Part shown: piece by piece, positions 1 through 11,300 of the stretch | Numbering within the stretch: position 1 is the first letter of the stretch | How the letters are laid out: every line of letters begins with the position of its first letter | DNA from: Schistosoma mansoni | Lineage: Eukaryota; Platyhelminthes; Trematoda; Strigeidida; Schistosomatidae | Assembly (NCBI RefSeq): GCF_000237925.1 | Contig: NC_031502.1 | Coordinates: forward strand, 4,856,458 to 4,920,457 | DNA length: 64,000 nt | Direction: 5' to 3' | Position numbers and translations under genes: made by a program | The notes under the pieces: model-generated | Databases searched by the model: none | Seen by the model: only the letters and a program-made list of their open reading frames with translations | What the model was told of the DNA's origin: nothing

Positions 1-355
1 GGACTGCAGCTGGTCAGTCTCTAATTGGCATACGTGCATACTGTGCGTATTGCCTCGATATAGCCTAAATCCATCTTTGCTTACCATGCTTGTGAATTTA
101 GGCTATATCNNNNNNNNNNNNNNNNNNNNNNNNNNNNNNNNNNNNNNNNNNNNNNNNNNNNNNNNNNNNNNNNNNNNNNNNNNNNNNNNNNNNNNNNNNN
201 NNNNNNNNNNNNNNNNNNNNNNNNNNNNNNNNNNNNNNNNNNNNNNNNNNNNNNNNNNNNNNNNNNNNNNNNNNNNNNNNNNNNNNNNNNNNNNNNNNNN
301 NNNNNNNNNCCAATTAGAGACTGACCAGCTGCAGTCCTAAAAACATCAATGGGAA
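1..355 (+). repeat. Inverted and partial copy of hammerhead-SINE tail (family A) around a gap
   Basis: Bases 1-70 are the exact reverse complement of the tail of the schistosome family-A hammerhead SINE. The same tail runs forward at 96-109 and, after the 200-N gap, at 310-337. Bases 71-95 form the spacer, which resembles the sequence just after the SINE at 574-592. Visible arm matches are 14/14 (57-70 against 96-109... read outward to the gap) and 28/28 (1-28 against 310-337). After 337 the usual post-tail sequence continues to about 355. The structure is a near-perfect palindrome with a 25-nt loop. Confidence 0.75.
110..309. other. Assembly gap, 200 N
   Basis: A run of exactly 200 N, the same length as the two other gaps in the window, so probably a placeholder size. 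From the palindrome on both sides, the real missing sequence may be only about 28 nt. Confidence 0.95.
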
Positions 356-399
356 GATTCAAACAAACAATACAAAAACGAATTAAAACTTCACCCTAT

Positions 400-600
400 T
401 GCAGAAGCGAGTGGCTATCAGGACTCAGCAGCTGAGTGGATAACGCGATGGCGTTTGAAGCGAAAGGTACTGGGTTCGAGTCCCAGAGTGAACATCAGCT
501 CTGAGATGCAGATACATCCAGCTAACGAGTCCCAAATAAGACAAAACGCGCGTCCTGGATTCCACTGCTAGCCACTATCCATCTTTGCTTACCATGTCTT
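400..600 (+). repeat. tRNA-derived SINE with hammerhead ribozyme motif, family A (Sm-alpha type)
   Basis: A tRNA-like head has an A box around 430-447 (GCTGAGTGGATAACGCG) and a B box around 472-485 (GGTTCGAGTCC). It is followed at 522-547 by a hammerhead core ending in the CCTGGATTCCACTGC tail known from the schistosome hammerhead repeats. The core has decayed: CTGANGA reads CTAACGA and GAAAC reads AAAAC. The GTC cleavage triplet (552-554) is kept. It is therefore a dead ribozyme on canonical rules. It lies head to tail after another unit whose tail is at 71-355. Confidence 0.85.
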
Positions 601-1160
601 TATTATTGTTACCATTATTATTATTATTGAATCACTACAATAGGCAATAATAAATTGAGTAATTTAGCGAAAAACAAAGACTGCTTACTTTGTAATTGTG
701 ATTTAGTGGTTGTACAGAGTCTAAAAAATCAAAGACAAATTAGAAAAGAAAACCAGTTAACACATGCACACACAAAAAAATCAACAAAATGAGAACTAAA
801 TGAATACGAAATGGAATTTTGTTTTAATTGCAGTGGATATGTAGTTTTGTCAGTGTTTGTGTTTGTTTACTATTTGTCTTGACTAGACCAGACTTATATC
901 AATCAATATGTTGATTTAAGTGAGCTAGAAACAATGATGTAAAAAAGATTATTACGTTTTATCAGGCCAAATATAAAAACGGTGTCATTCTTTCTTGTAA
1001 GAAACCTATTTCTTTTAACTTTATGTATAAATTTGATAGTCTTCTTAAATAAGTATGAGAACTAATTGTTATGACTAAACAAAAATCTGTTATGGCTTGA
1101 TTGAAACATAAAATTAAAAGCAACAGATGAATATTTTAATAATTGAATCGATGAGTCGAT
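601..1160. other. Unannotated AT-rich DNA
   Basis: No exon, RNA gene or recognisable repeat was seen, apart from a short ATT-rich simple stretch at 600-630. Confidence 0.5.
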
Positions 1161-1164
1161 CTGA

Positions 1165-1450
1165 ACAAGACCATTAATGAAAACCTAATAACACTGGATG
1201 GATGTTTCGTCCTAGTATGGGACTACTCAGAAGTGTTCATCCACGATCCCTCACGCGGGACTCGAACCCAGAACCTTCGGTCTCGCACACGAACGCTTAA
1301 CCTCTAAACCCCTAAGTCTCCATTCAACAGCGTTAATGTCTAACTTCAATCGATCCATGACTTTGAGCAACCCTTCATCCATTGTCTGAGGTAGATACTT
1401 GTCTCTACCCGACAAGGATTGGACTCCACTAGTCACCGATTCTCACTAAA
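1165..1450 (-). repeat. tRNA-derived SINE with hammerhead motif, family B
   Basis: Read on the minus strand, a tRNA-like part contains the B box GGTTCGAGTCCCGCG. It is followed at 1230-1204 by a hammerhead-like core with an intact GTCC/GGAC stem II and GAAAC, and then by the family tail (CCAGTGTTATTAGGTTTTC). The conserved CTGANGA reads CTGAGTA, one change at an essential position. The cleavage triplet is ATC, which hammerheads allow. Related copies sit at 21330-21530, 44578-44690 and 45378-45560. All are minus. Confidence 0.75.
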
Positions 1451-4030
1451 ACCCAATAAAATCCATCTTGAAGATTACTACAACCTCCACAACCCCGCAT
1501 TCTGGTAATAACGCTAGTTAGCAAAACTTCCTCGTTGATATGATTTCATATTGATAATTACTTTCAGTGAGAAAAAGTTAAATATTATTTAGCTTATAAA
1601 GAATATATTATTGATAATCTATAATGATATCTAGTATACTCTATCTGACTTTCATAAGGAAACTTGATATTGAAGAGATTTGTTTTCAGTAAGAATTTTT
1701 CAAAAGCAATAATTTTCCATCAAAAATCTTAATGAAAGTTCTTCAACAATACCATTTTATCACTTTAAAAGCTTTGCTATCAAACCGTTAAATTTTTAGG
1801 GGGGGGGGAATACTGAAAAAACAAATATTTCTTTCATTACATATAAACTTAATTAAAAGCCAGATAGCAAACCATCATTTTGTTTTGAAAAATAAAACAG
1901 ATTTTTTCAACATTGAATAGATGGTTCATTCGGTTCTTCATACTATTCCTATGACATTTTGGCATTTTCTAATATAAACATGTGTTATTTGTCAGTAGAT
2001 TAATGTATTTGTTGAGCAATATCCATCTTTCAATAACAAATATACATCATGTGTAATTCTTAATATAAACTGAAGTTAGTCAGTATGAGATTTCATCTTG
2101 CCAGTATCACTTAATCCTTACTATCCAAACTTGTCATCTATGATTTAAACAGAAATTAGGTATATTTTTCCTGTCAGTCACAATCAGATTGCAGCATCAA
2201 ATAAATATGAGTTGACCCAAGTTGTCAGTTTCCAATGACATCATGAGTTACGGTTAACAACATGAATAACAAAGGAGTAAAGATGTAGTCGTAATGGTGT
2301 GAGTAGTAGCAGTAGTAGTACTAGTAGTATTTGTAGTATGTTGTCGAAAGATTCAAGTAGTATATAACACCAATCAGAAGTAGAATGCCTGGTAGAAGAA
2401 GGCTAAGAAGATCAAGTTGAAGAGAAAAGAAAGGAAAATGGACGGGAATTGAAAATAGGAAGAATCATACAGAATGCGGAAGACAAATAATAGAAATTTG
2501 CAATGTATGGTTCTAATATTTTACCAAGATACTCTATAATAAAGACAAATTGGTTGTCCACACCTGTGTTCTCGTTCTTCACAATAGTAGTGGAGATAGG
2601 CAGAGGGTAGACGTATTTGCTATTTAGAGCACAATCAGGTTGTCACGGGTACAATGACCAGCTCCTTCTATAATCATTAATCCTCTGTCAATATAATTTT
2701 CCTCTACGATAACACAGATTTTGTATGTAGTATCCTAATGTGAACTTTTTACAGATAGATATCTTTAGATATGTCGTTGATTCCGTTATTCTCGTCATGA
2801 AACGCACCGAAATTACACTGCTGGTTTTTTTAAATTCTCCCCTATATGTTCAGAGTGCAGAAAACAAGTATTGAACTGTCTTATTTATGTGATTTTAACT
2901 ATAAATCGGTATCGTTTATGTTATTTCTTGATTTTGTTCAATTCTTGTTGATATTTTGGAGGAAAATATGTAACTTCCCGAATTCCGATGAGATAACAGT
3001 CCTGGTAATAAAAATGCGATACCTTTAAACAATATATTACGAACCATCTGATCAAACTTTATCATTCATCGAAATATCTTTATCTAAACACAACTGGATT
3101 TCCAAAGATTATTTTGTGGCTAAAAGTGTAGGGGTAAGAAAAGCCATCACCTTTTTCGATTGTCAATAAACAAAAATGCAATATCTTACATTTTTGAGCA
3201 CCTTTACTGTTCATTTATTGTATCAGTGCTGTGTATGAGTGTATTTTTTATTGGGGACTCTATTTTAAACAACCAGAGCTATTTATATGTCTTCTTTGCG
3301 CGTACTACTTTAGTTCATCCCAACTTCCGGATGTAAAATGCAAATCAGGGGGTAGCTAGAGCTAGAAATGAAATCTCCAGAGAAATTTATGCTCTTATAT
3401 GCATTATTCGTTTACAAAATGTGCCGAAGAATGCTGAATAATGCACATTCGTCAGCGTCAAATCCATGGACAAATATCCCATCCTAATTACGGTATGAAG
3501 ATGAGTTTAAAATGGCCGTGACGTATCATCAACCAGTACTTTGTTATTCAGAAAATAGCTTTGGTAAATGAATATTTTATAAAGAATAGAACGGTGAGAT
3601 TACAAAACATAAACAGATTTTGTATAATTAGTTGATCTATCTGAGTCCTCTATAGGCCACTCTCTTTGTATATCGGAAAAAAACATATAAACTCGTTTTC
3701 ATAGATATAAATTATCTATCTTTGCGTACTCATATAAGGACCCAAATTAACTTCTGTAAACACCAGAATGTTTTTGGTTAGGGTTAAGGGATTATAGTTA
3801 TGGATTTTATTACGAACTGACACAAGCTACAAACCGAAAATGGTTTATAAGCACATGGATGGATGAATTTAGCACAAAGTTTCAAGGGTCTCAATCTTAA
3901 ACGTGATTCATTCGTCTGTGTAGCATACGTGAAGTAATGATAACGGACAGAAACTATTGATACTATTTATATATGTGTTTATCATAATCATTCGATAATG
4001 TCCTCAGTGAACTGATATAAAACTATGGAA
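1451..4030. other. Long AT-rich stretch, mostly without recognisable features
   Basis: No convincing exon on either strand. It holds a poly-G run near 1799-1808 and a TAG/AGT-rich simple repeat at about 2300-2340. It probably belongs to an intron or the 3' side of the FAK-like gene, whose kinase exons were not found here. Confidence 0.45.
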
Positions 4031-4031
4031 T

Positions 4032-4080
4032 ATGCCAATAAGAGACTGACCAGCTGCAGTTCTAAACATCAAACAAACGG
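4032..4080 (+). repeat. SINE family-A tail fragment
   Basis: The sequence CCAATAAGAGACTGACCAGC and what follows match the tail seen at 310-345, with a few differences. No head or ribozyme is attached. Confidence 0.6.
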
Positions 4081-4331
4081 AAATATTTTTAAAAAAAGAT
4101 ATCCTAGTTATCGTAAAGGAAATGTTAATGGCCTCATTTTGTGTATTAGTTTAACGAACTATAGATCCGTTACACAGTATTGAATATGTTCATGGAGTTA
4201 TTTTTAAAAAGTGGTGTGTTTAAATTCACCAAAAAGTAACTATTTTCCAAACATACAATAATAAAAATATTTGTGCAAAATTCAAAAGTTATTGGTCTCA
4301 GTCAAATCAAATTCTTTTTTAACAAACTCAC

Positions 4332-4669
4332 CTAAATGGACAACCATTCGGTAAGAAATCACTACATGTAATTCCTGAATTAATTTGCCATTTCGATTCA
4401 TGATTATTTAATGAATTTAGTGTACCATTGGATAAAATATCATCCATTGATTCACCACAATATCCTTCTAATAAATGTACCACAGTATCAGCTTCTTCAG
4501 GAGTTGTAAATGTAAAACTAATAAAATCATATTGACTATTATTGTTGTTTGGTGCTGCCGTTATTGATTGTTCCATGCCAATTCTTACTTGATAACATTC
4601 TTTACCTTGAATTTGTACTTTAGTGACAATCACTTGTCGAACACTGGCAAAGTAAGCCAAATGTCTTGG
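4332..4669 (-). CDS. PTK2: FAK exon: FERM F3 lobe, second part
   Basis: The exon opens after AAG in phase 0 with PRHLAYFASVRQV, matching human FAK PTHLADFTQVQTI. It passes through a strand-rich F3 segment to EEADTVVHLLEGYC (human ENMADLIDGYC). It ends in phase 2 at a GTGAGT donor. A Ser/Asn-rich stretch after LLEGYC would begin the FERM-kinase linker. The acceptor side is AT-rich rather than a clear polypyrimidine tract. Confidence 0.85.
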
Positions 4670-7600
4670 CTTATATATGTGTATAACAAGTAAACAGATA
4701 TTCAAATGAATACATAAGTTAGTATATGTGTTGAATGTATATAATCACGTAAGATTAATATTAGTAAATGAGTTGACAACTATATTATTTAAATTGTAAT
4801 TTGCTCTATTCATCCATTTTATAAACTATCTATTTATAATCTATCTATTTCAACTTCCTTCAAGTCTGAAATAACAACCAACCTATCGATAGAAGTACTA
4901 TTCCTGTATCTATATTTTAGTGAATATAATCAACAGATAATTAAATTGTTTAACTTGATAGCTTTAATTTCCCGTCAACTCTTGAATAAAAGCTTTACAA
5001 CTATCGAAAGCTGAATGTGAAATGAAGTGAATGGGAATCCTGTACATTATTATTTGTCGATTTCCGAGTTAATTTAAAACGAAGTTAGCAGTATAATTTT
5101 AATTCTTCTTCAGTAGCGGTGATTATTTAATTCACATGGACATACAGTATACTATATAATTAGAGGTTGTAGGTAGGACCTAGGCTTGACCTAGGCTTCA
5201 GGTGAATTGGGACTATTCACCAAAGTGCACCTAAAGTCTTGAAGCAACTGATGTTCTACATAGAATTTGAACCTGCATCACTTACTTTCCCAGTCTAAGA
5301 ACATATTGTAATTTGATCGATAAAATTTGATCAGCACTAAAGATTAGAAAAACACGACACTGACCATTAGTCACCGACCAGTTAAAGTAGATTTTTATCA
5401 AGTAAAGTAAACAGCGGAAACTGCCTCTCACAAATGACTTACATAATTTCTATACTCCATTTTATCAATAAAAACTTGCATACACTTAACGTATTTGATT
5501 AAGCTAAACATTTTTTAATCTATTACTTTAGATTAAAATAACGTTTACAATTACACTAACCTGACGTCCATTTTCAACGACTATAGATATTTGAAAACGT
5601 GGTCCAATAATTAGATCCACTGGTATACCCCATCCAGCCTTGAAATGTAAAAGTTAACCTTATATATATAACAAATGACAAAAATACTTCTCAAACATTG
5701 AAATCAATAATAATAGAGTCTAATAGATTCTAGTCTAAAAGTAATATTTTGGTTGCCATAAAAGCTACAAAAAAGGTAATCTCGGTTAAAATTAACTTTG
5801 GTGAAATTCATAATATGTAGCCCGTCAAATTTAGGACAAATCATTTACATGTCACGACACATAATTTGCCAGCTTACTTGAATTTTAAGGGTTCGCATTT
5901 TCCCTTTGTTATTGTTAAGGAATGCAAATGATCAGTCTGTGCTGATATATGTACATTCTGAGTGGATTGCCTCATCATTACATTTTAATCGTAAGTTTTA
6001 ATTTGGGCATAGTAAATAACGTGTTGATGTGTAGAATGAAAGGTACAAGTTCTGAGTCTTTGTACGAGTATCGATCAGCTGATCAATCCAAAATAGAGCT
6101 AAATAAATGTCTTGGATTCCACTTCTAGCTACAGTCTAACTTTATCAAAAATTTATGTTAATAAAGTTCCTGGAAATTAAAATCTCTGTCACTGCCATAA
6201 TGAAAGTTAAATATTTTCGCTCAAAGATTCTAAAGGTAAACATTATTAGTAAGTTATATACAGTCATGAAAACACCAAATCAAATTGAATACTAGAAGGT
6301 TGTAGTTAATATATAACCAGATAGGAAATATAGAATAGGTGAAATGTGGCTAGCAGTGGAGTTTGAAGTCAACAGCATCTAGTTTGAGCTCAGAAGAAGA
6401 CATCAGCCCTGGAATGCAAGTACATCTAACTGACGAGTCCTAAATTGGACGAAACGCGCATGCTGGATTTGATTGTTTGTCATATTCCGTCTATTCTGTA
6501 CTAAATTTTGTCATAATGGCTATATTGATGCAATCCACACAAGATGACAACCAAGACTAATCAAATTTCAGACAAAATACTCCATACCATTACGAACTGA
6601 ATTACGAGTAGGAAATACTCTGAAATTGAATGGTAGATTTTTCGTTCCACTGAAACAGTGGTTAGTAAAGTACAATAAAAACAGGTGAAATAGAATAGGA
6701 ACATTCGATTTTGACGTTAGGTATTTGAAGGTTATCAGTATGAAAACCTTCCTGATCTAGATTTTGTGGTGGTCGGCATGTTTTATTTAGGTTAACCTAC
6801 AATCATGACATAGTTTACAATTGAATAATCAATCAATGCAGATATTCGGTTTTATAGCGAGTAATAATCAGTCCCCATTTGCGGTATACTTCTGAAAAAC
6901 TGAATTAAAATCCAACTATGCATACATATGTGGATAAGACAAAGAATTTCTCTGACAAGCTATGCAGTCATATATAAGCTTATACTGATTAACTTCAGCT
7001 TATAACAGAAATTTCGTTTAATGTATATATTGACGATTGCAAGATGGATAGTACTCTATAAATACAACAATCTACTCACAAATAACACTAGTTCACATTA
7101 CAAAGTCTCAAAAAGTACTTTGAATGAAATATGGAATGCGTTAGAACTTGAAGTATCTATCAAAAGTATATGTTTGTTAGTGACCATAGGTATTAGTCGA
7201 GTTTTATTTGTACTATCGTACTTGAAAATAAACGTAGTGTGTTGACAATGTACTACTATGGTATCTTCAAAAATGTTTGAACACAATGACTGCCAATTTA
7301 TTTCACACTGGTTTGCTGAGTTACTGTACCCATCTCTTAATCAACATTTTTTCATTTCATATGAAACTGTACATTTTCACCATCATTTCCATATGAGCGA
7401 AATGATGAAATTATTTGGCATGTAGATTTTATTGCATGGTTGGATTAACCATGTCAGTAACTGCATGTTTACTGATAAAAAGGGGAGTTTACAAGTCAGT
7501 ATGGATAAATTGTAATTGAGTGAATCATAATGTGCATTATTTGCCTGGTCGAGCATTGGTTGATAAACTTTAGTGGAAATATGAATGCTAATGGAGCTTG

Positions 7601-8296
7601 TGATATTTCCAGGGCTTTATGTAATTGTCACAAATTGCCTCTTTTATTTCTAAACAAAGTATATAATATATGTGATTGAAGTAATTCCTTGTATTCTATC
7701 ACTGTATGACACAGTTTCTCAGTCACTAATAAGAAATTACCATCCGTATACAATATGGATTAATATTGTTGGTTTATCTTATATACATTTTAATCCAATA
7801 AAAAATAATTTGTTTTATTTAGTGTCAATATCTTTATGTGCAATGCAATTAAGTCAATATGTGGCGGCCTACTTGGACATCTAGGCTACTTGTTCCTGTC
7901 ATCTGCATATTTCGACAAGATCCGTTTTTGTTTGTTTTAACACATCATTATGTCTATCAATCGCCCAACCTATTTAGGTGCGTTTATGGAAAGCTTACGA
8001 CTTTTCGCTGTACAAGTTACAAAAGGCCTAATCAGAGATATCGTGGTTGCAGGCAATATGCGGCGAAATGAATTTACATTATTCATATGTCCATTCCTGG
8101 ACTGCTAATTTCTAACTAGCGATTACTGAATATTTATCGTCAGGATTGACCAATAATTAAGAAACGGAAACTTGTTGAAATACATCGTGCCGTGAATTTT
8201 ATATTGTACCAAAAATATAATATTGAACAAAGCCATTAATAATAATAATGTCAAGTCATTCTCTTAATAGTTTGTTTAGTCCTCACTCAGTGATCA

Positions 8297-8339
<43 letters not shown>

Positions 8340-11300
8340 AGAAGCTGAACTCAGACTTCACAAGAAACATCAAGATTGTAGGTTTGCATTGCTGATAAGT
8401 TTCGACCAATTCAACACTTCAAAACTTCAATCAACTAATTAACTTAATAACATTCTTAAGCTTTTCTTCAACTTATAGTTCAAAGAAACTTCCACATTTT
8501 CATTTATACACTACATTTGTCTTAAAACAAAATTTTAATTAACCACACTGCTTGAATAATTTATTTTTGAGTGAAATCTTTTGGACATTGAATAAAATTA
8601 CACTGTGAAGCAACAGTTATGTGAAAATTTCAAATGTGCATTCATAAATTACTGCAAAGGCGTTTGACAATATACATTGGCTTGTAATAAACAAATTAAC
8701 ATAAATGAACTCAAATATTGTTGCTTATCTATCTGTTAAATTCAAAACTTTTATACAGAAATTAAATATGATCGGCAACATTAAGATAGATAAACCATAA
8801 AATTCTGTGCGCAATTATGATTTGTTAACAAATAAGTTATTTCTTTCCTCTTATAATTATGTTTAAATTAAAGACATTTTAGGAGAAAATATGAGTCGAT
8901 GCCAAAGTAAGAATTAGATAGATGTTTCTAAATTATATTATTGTAGGAAGACTAAACATATCAGCTCATAGAAATAATCTTAGATTGTTGATTTAAATAC
9001 TAACTACTGCTTAAAAGCTTCAATGTTCATATAAACTGATGAACTAATTATTAGAAACTATCAATTGATAGGTTTCTCTTTACGCTTTACTTGTAATATT
9101 TTAGATCAATTAATTGAAACACTTATAACTAATCTGGATAAAATGAAAAACCAGTAGTAATATGTGTGACATTGCAAAAATATAGACTGTTAAGTTAAAT
9201 AAATGCTAGACAATAAAACTGTCCATAAAAAGAACAGCGCTCTATTTCAACCCGTTTTCTAACTAAAACAACAGAATAATTACTAATTATTACTATTTAT
9301 GTTGCGACAGACATACAAGAAGGCTCTTCGTCAACTATATAGTGATTGAGAGAATTTGATGGTAACAGAATGTATATCTTATTTACTCCACACATATTTT
9401 ATTTGAAAATTGACATTGACACTACTTGGGGAGTAAACGTTGAGTATGAACTGTATGCAAAGTATGTATATTTCTGTCATATCAATGTAGAAAAGAAGAC
9501 AATCATTAAAATATTCAATGAATATATATAGCATTAAACTTCGGTAATACACCAAGTCAGTGAATAATTAGACAACACATTTTGTGACCATGCAAGAGAG
9601 ATAAATAAGTATATCGAAATGAAGAGTGAAAGTGATACTTGTACAGGTTTCAGCGACTGAATTTTCAGTAAATCCAGCGTTTCACCAGACAATCTGGTCC
9701 AAGCTCCTTCAAGAAAATATAATGAAACATCAAAGTTATCGGATATGAGTAAGCCCTATACATATGTGCAAATCCAGACGATATTTATAGGAGAGATTAA
9801 ATAAAATTAACCGCCTTAAGGTAACTAATACTAAAAAAAAACAATCCTGCACCCCCTATCACATTTTACTTCATTTAATCTATAGCTTATTATCTGAACA
9901 CCAATAATCACTTTCCACTGTTCTAATCAGTTGGTTTATCTGAATATATGATGAACAGTTAACCTAATCAGTACGATGACACAAACATCTATTTTTGTAT
10001 TTTGTTTATTTATCTTCATTTTATGCATGTTGTGACACATTTGGCACATAACACCTATCAAATTGTCTTTTTTACATCAACACGTCATCGATCAGAGGAG
10101 ATATATACTATACGAAACGTTCTCTCACCTCAGATCCACTTATACATACATCCAACCGTTATATTAGCACACTTTTCTTTGCACATCAGATGCCTCGTAC
10201 ACACTACGGCAAACTGATGCTTTCGACATTATTAACATAATTGGATGATCTATTTAGTATACAGTTAGCCGGACAATCATATACTTAATTATATTAGATA
10301 ATTCTGACACTTCATTATATTTCCTTGAAAAAGCGTGGACCAGATTGTCGAGCGAGGCGTTGGATTTACTTAAAACTCAATCGCTGAGATGTTTACACGT
10401 ATAACTTTTCTCATTAATGTCTTACATTAACTCGGTGCCCAACTACTGTGAAACTATTCGTTCAAGTTTAGACGGAAGTTCTGATAAGCATAGAGACATA
10501 TATGTAATGTCATACACATACACTTAAGGCTAAAAATGGGTAATTGATGAGGAAAAATATGCGCCATGACAAAATAACTGGGAAGATTATGATGTTTTTT
10601 CTCAAATATGGAACGAATCACCTAAGCGTGTGCTAAGTTGAACTGCTACAGTATAATCCACTGTAAAAGTCATTTAATGTCCACAAATATATTTGTCTAT
10701 GAGTTTAGATCTTAGTTTTGATTCAGTTTAGTAATTTGGTACCAATTTTTCTTGAAGCATAAAAGTCTATGAGGATTCTTATCAAAGTATCAACTCAACC
10801 AACTAGGAACTAAGCACTGAACAAAATATTTTTTCAAGTACTCGTATCTAAGTTGATGTCCCATTTTTATGGCTTAAAGCATAGTAACATCGTGATTAAT
10901 CTTCGAAAAAACAACAGATCATGTCTCCAAAAATATTTGTTTTTCAACAATATCCTAATGGTTTTTTATCGGAGTAACGAAATTTCGTATGGCTGTCACC
11001 AACACACATTTTTCAAAACCCAAAGTTAAATAATTTGGTATCATATGTCAAAATCAAGCATTTTAATTCGCTCTAGTCTGACAACACCTTTAAGAAAGTT
11101 CAATGAATAATTTGTCAACCAATAAGGCTAATGTGAAGCACGAATAATAGCTATAAGTGAAATAAAGGAGAAAGATGTGAAGCCACCAGTCGCTTTAAAG
11201 CCATCTGGATAATATAGAAAGTAAAGGTACTTAGATTTACTTTAAAACAATATGTTTCAAGCTACTTACAAGTTTTTGTATACAATACATTATCACGTAA

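Noticed and set aside
405-490. A genuine tRNA gene
   Set aside because: The A and B boxes are there, but it is part of a SINE with a hammerhead and no cloverleaf acceptor stem can be formed by eye.
2846-3028. 60-codon open frame on plus strand
   Set aside because: No splice context, codon bias or homology; expected by chance in AT-rich DNA.
7021-7286. Overlapping frames on both strands in the FAK intron
   Set aside because: Both strands open by chance; no family resemblance.
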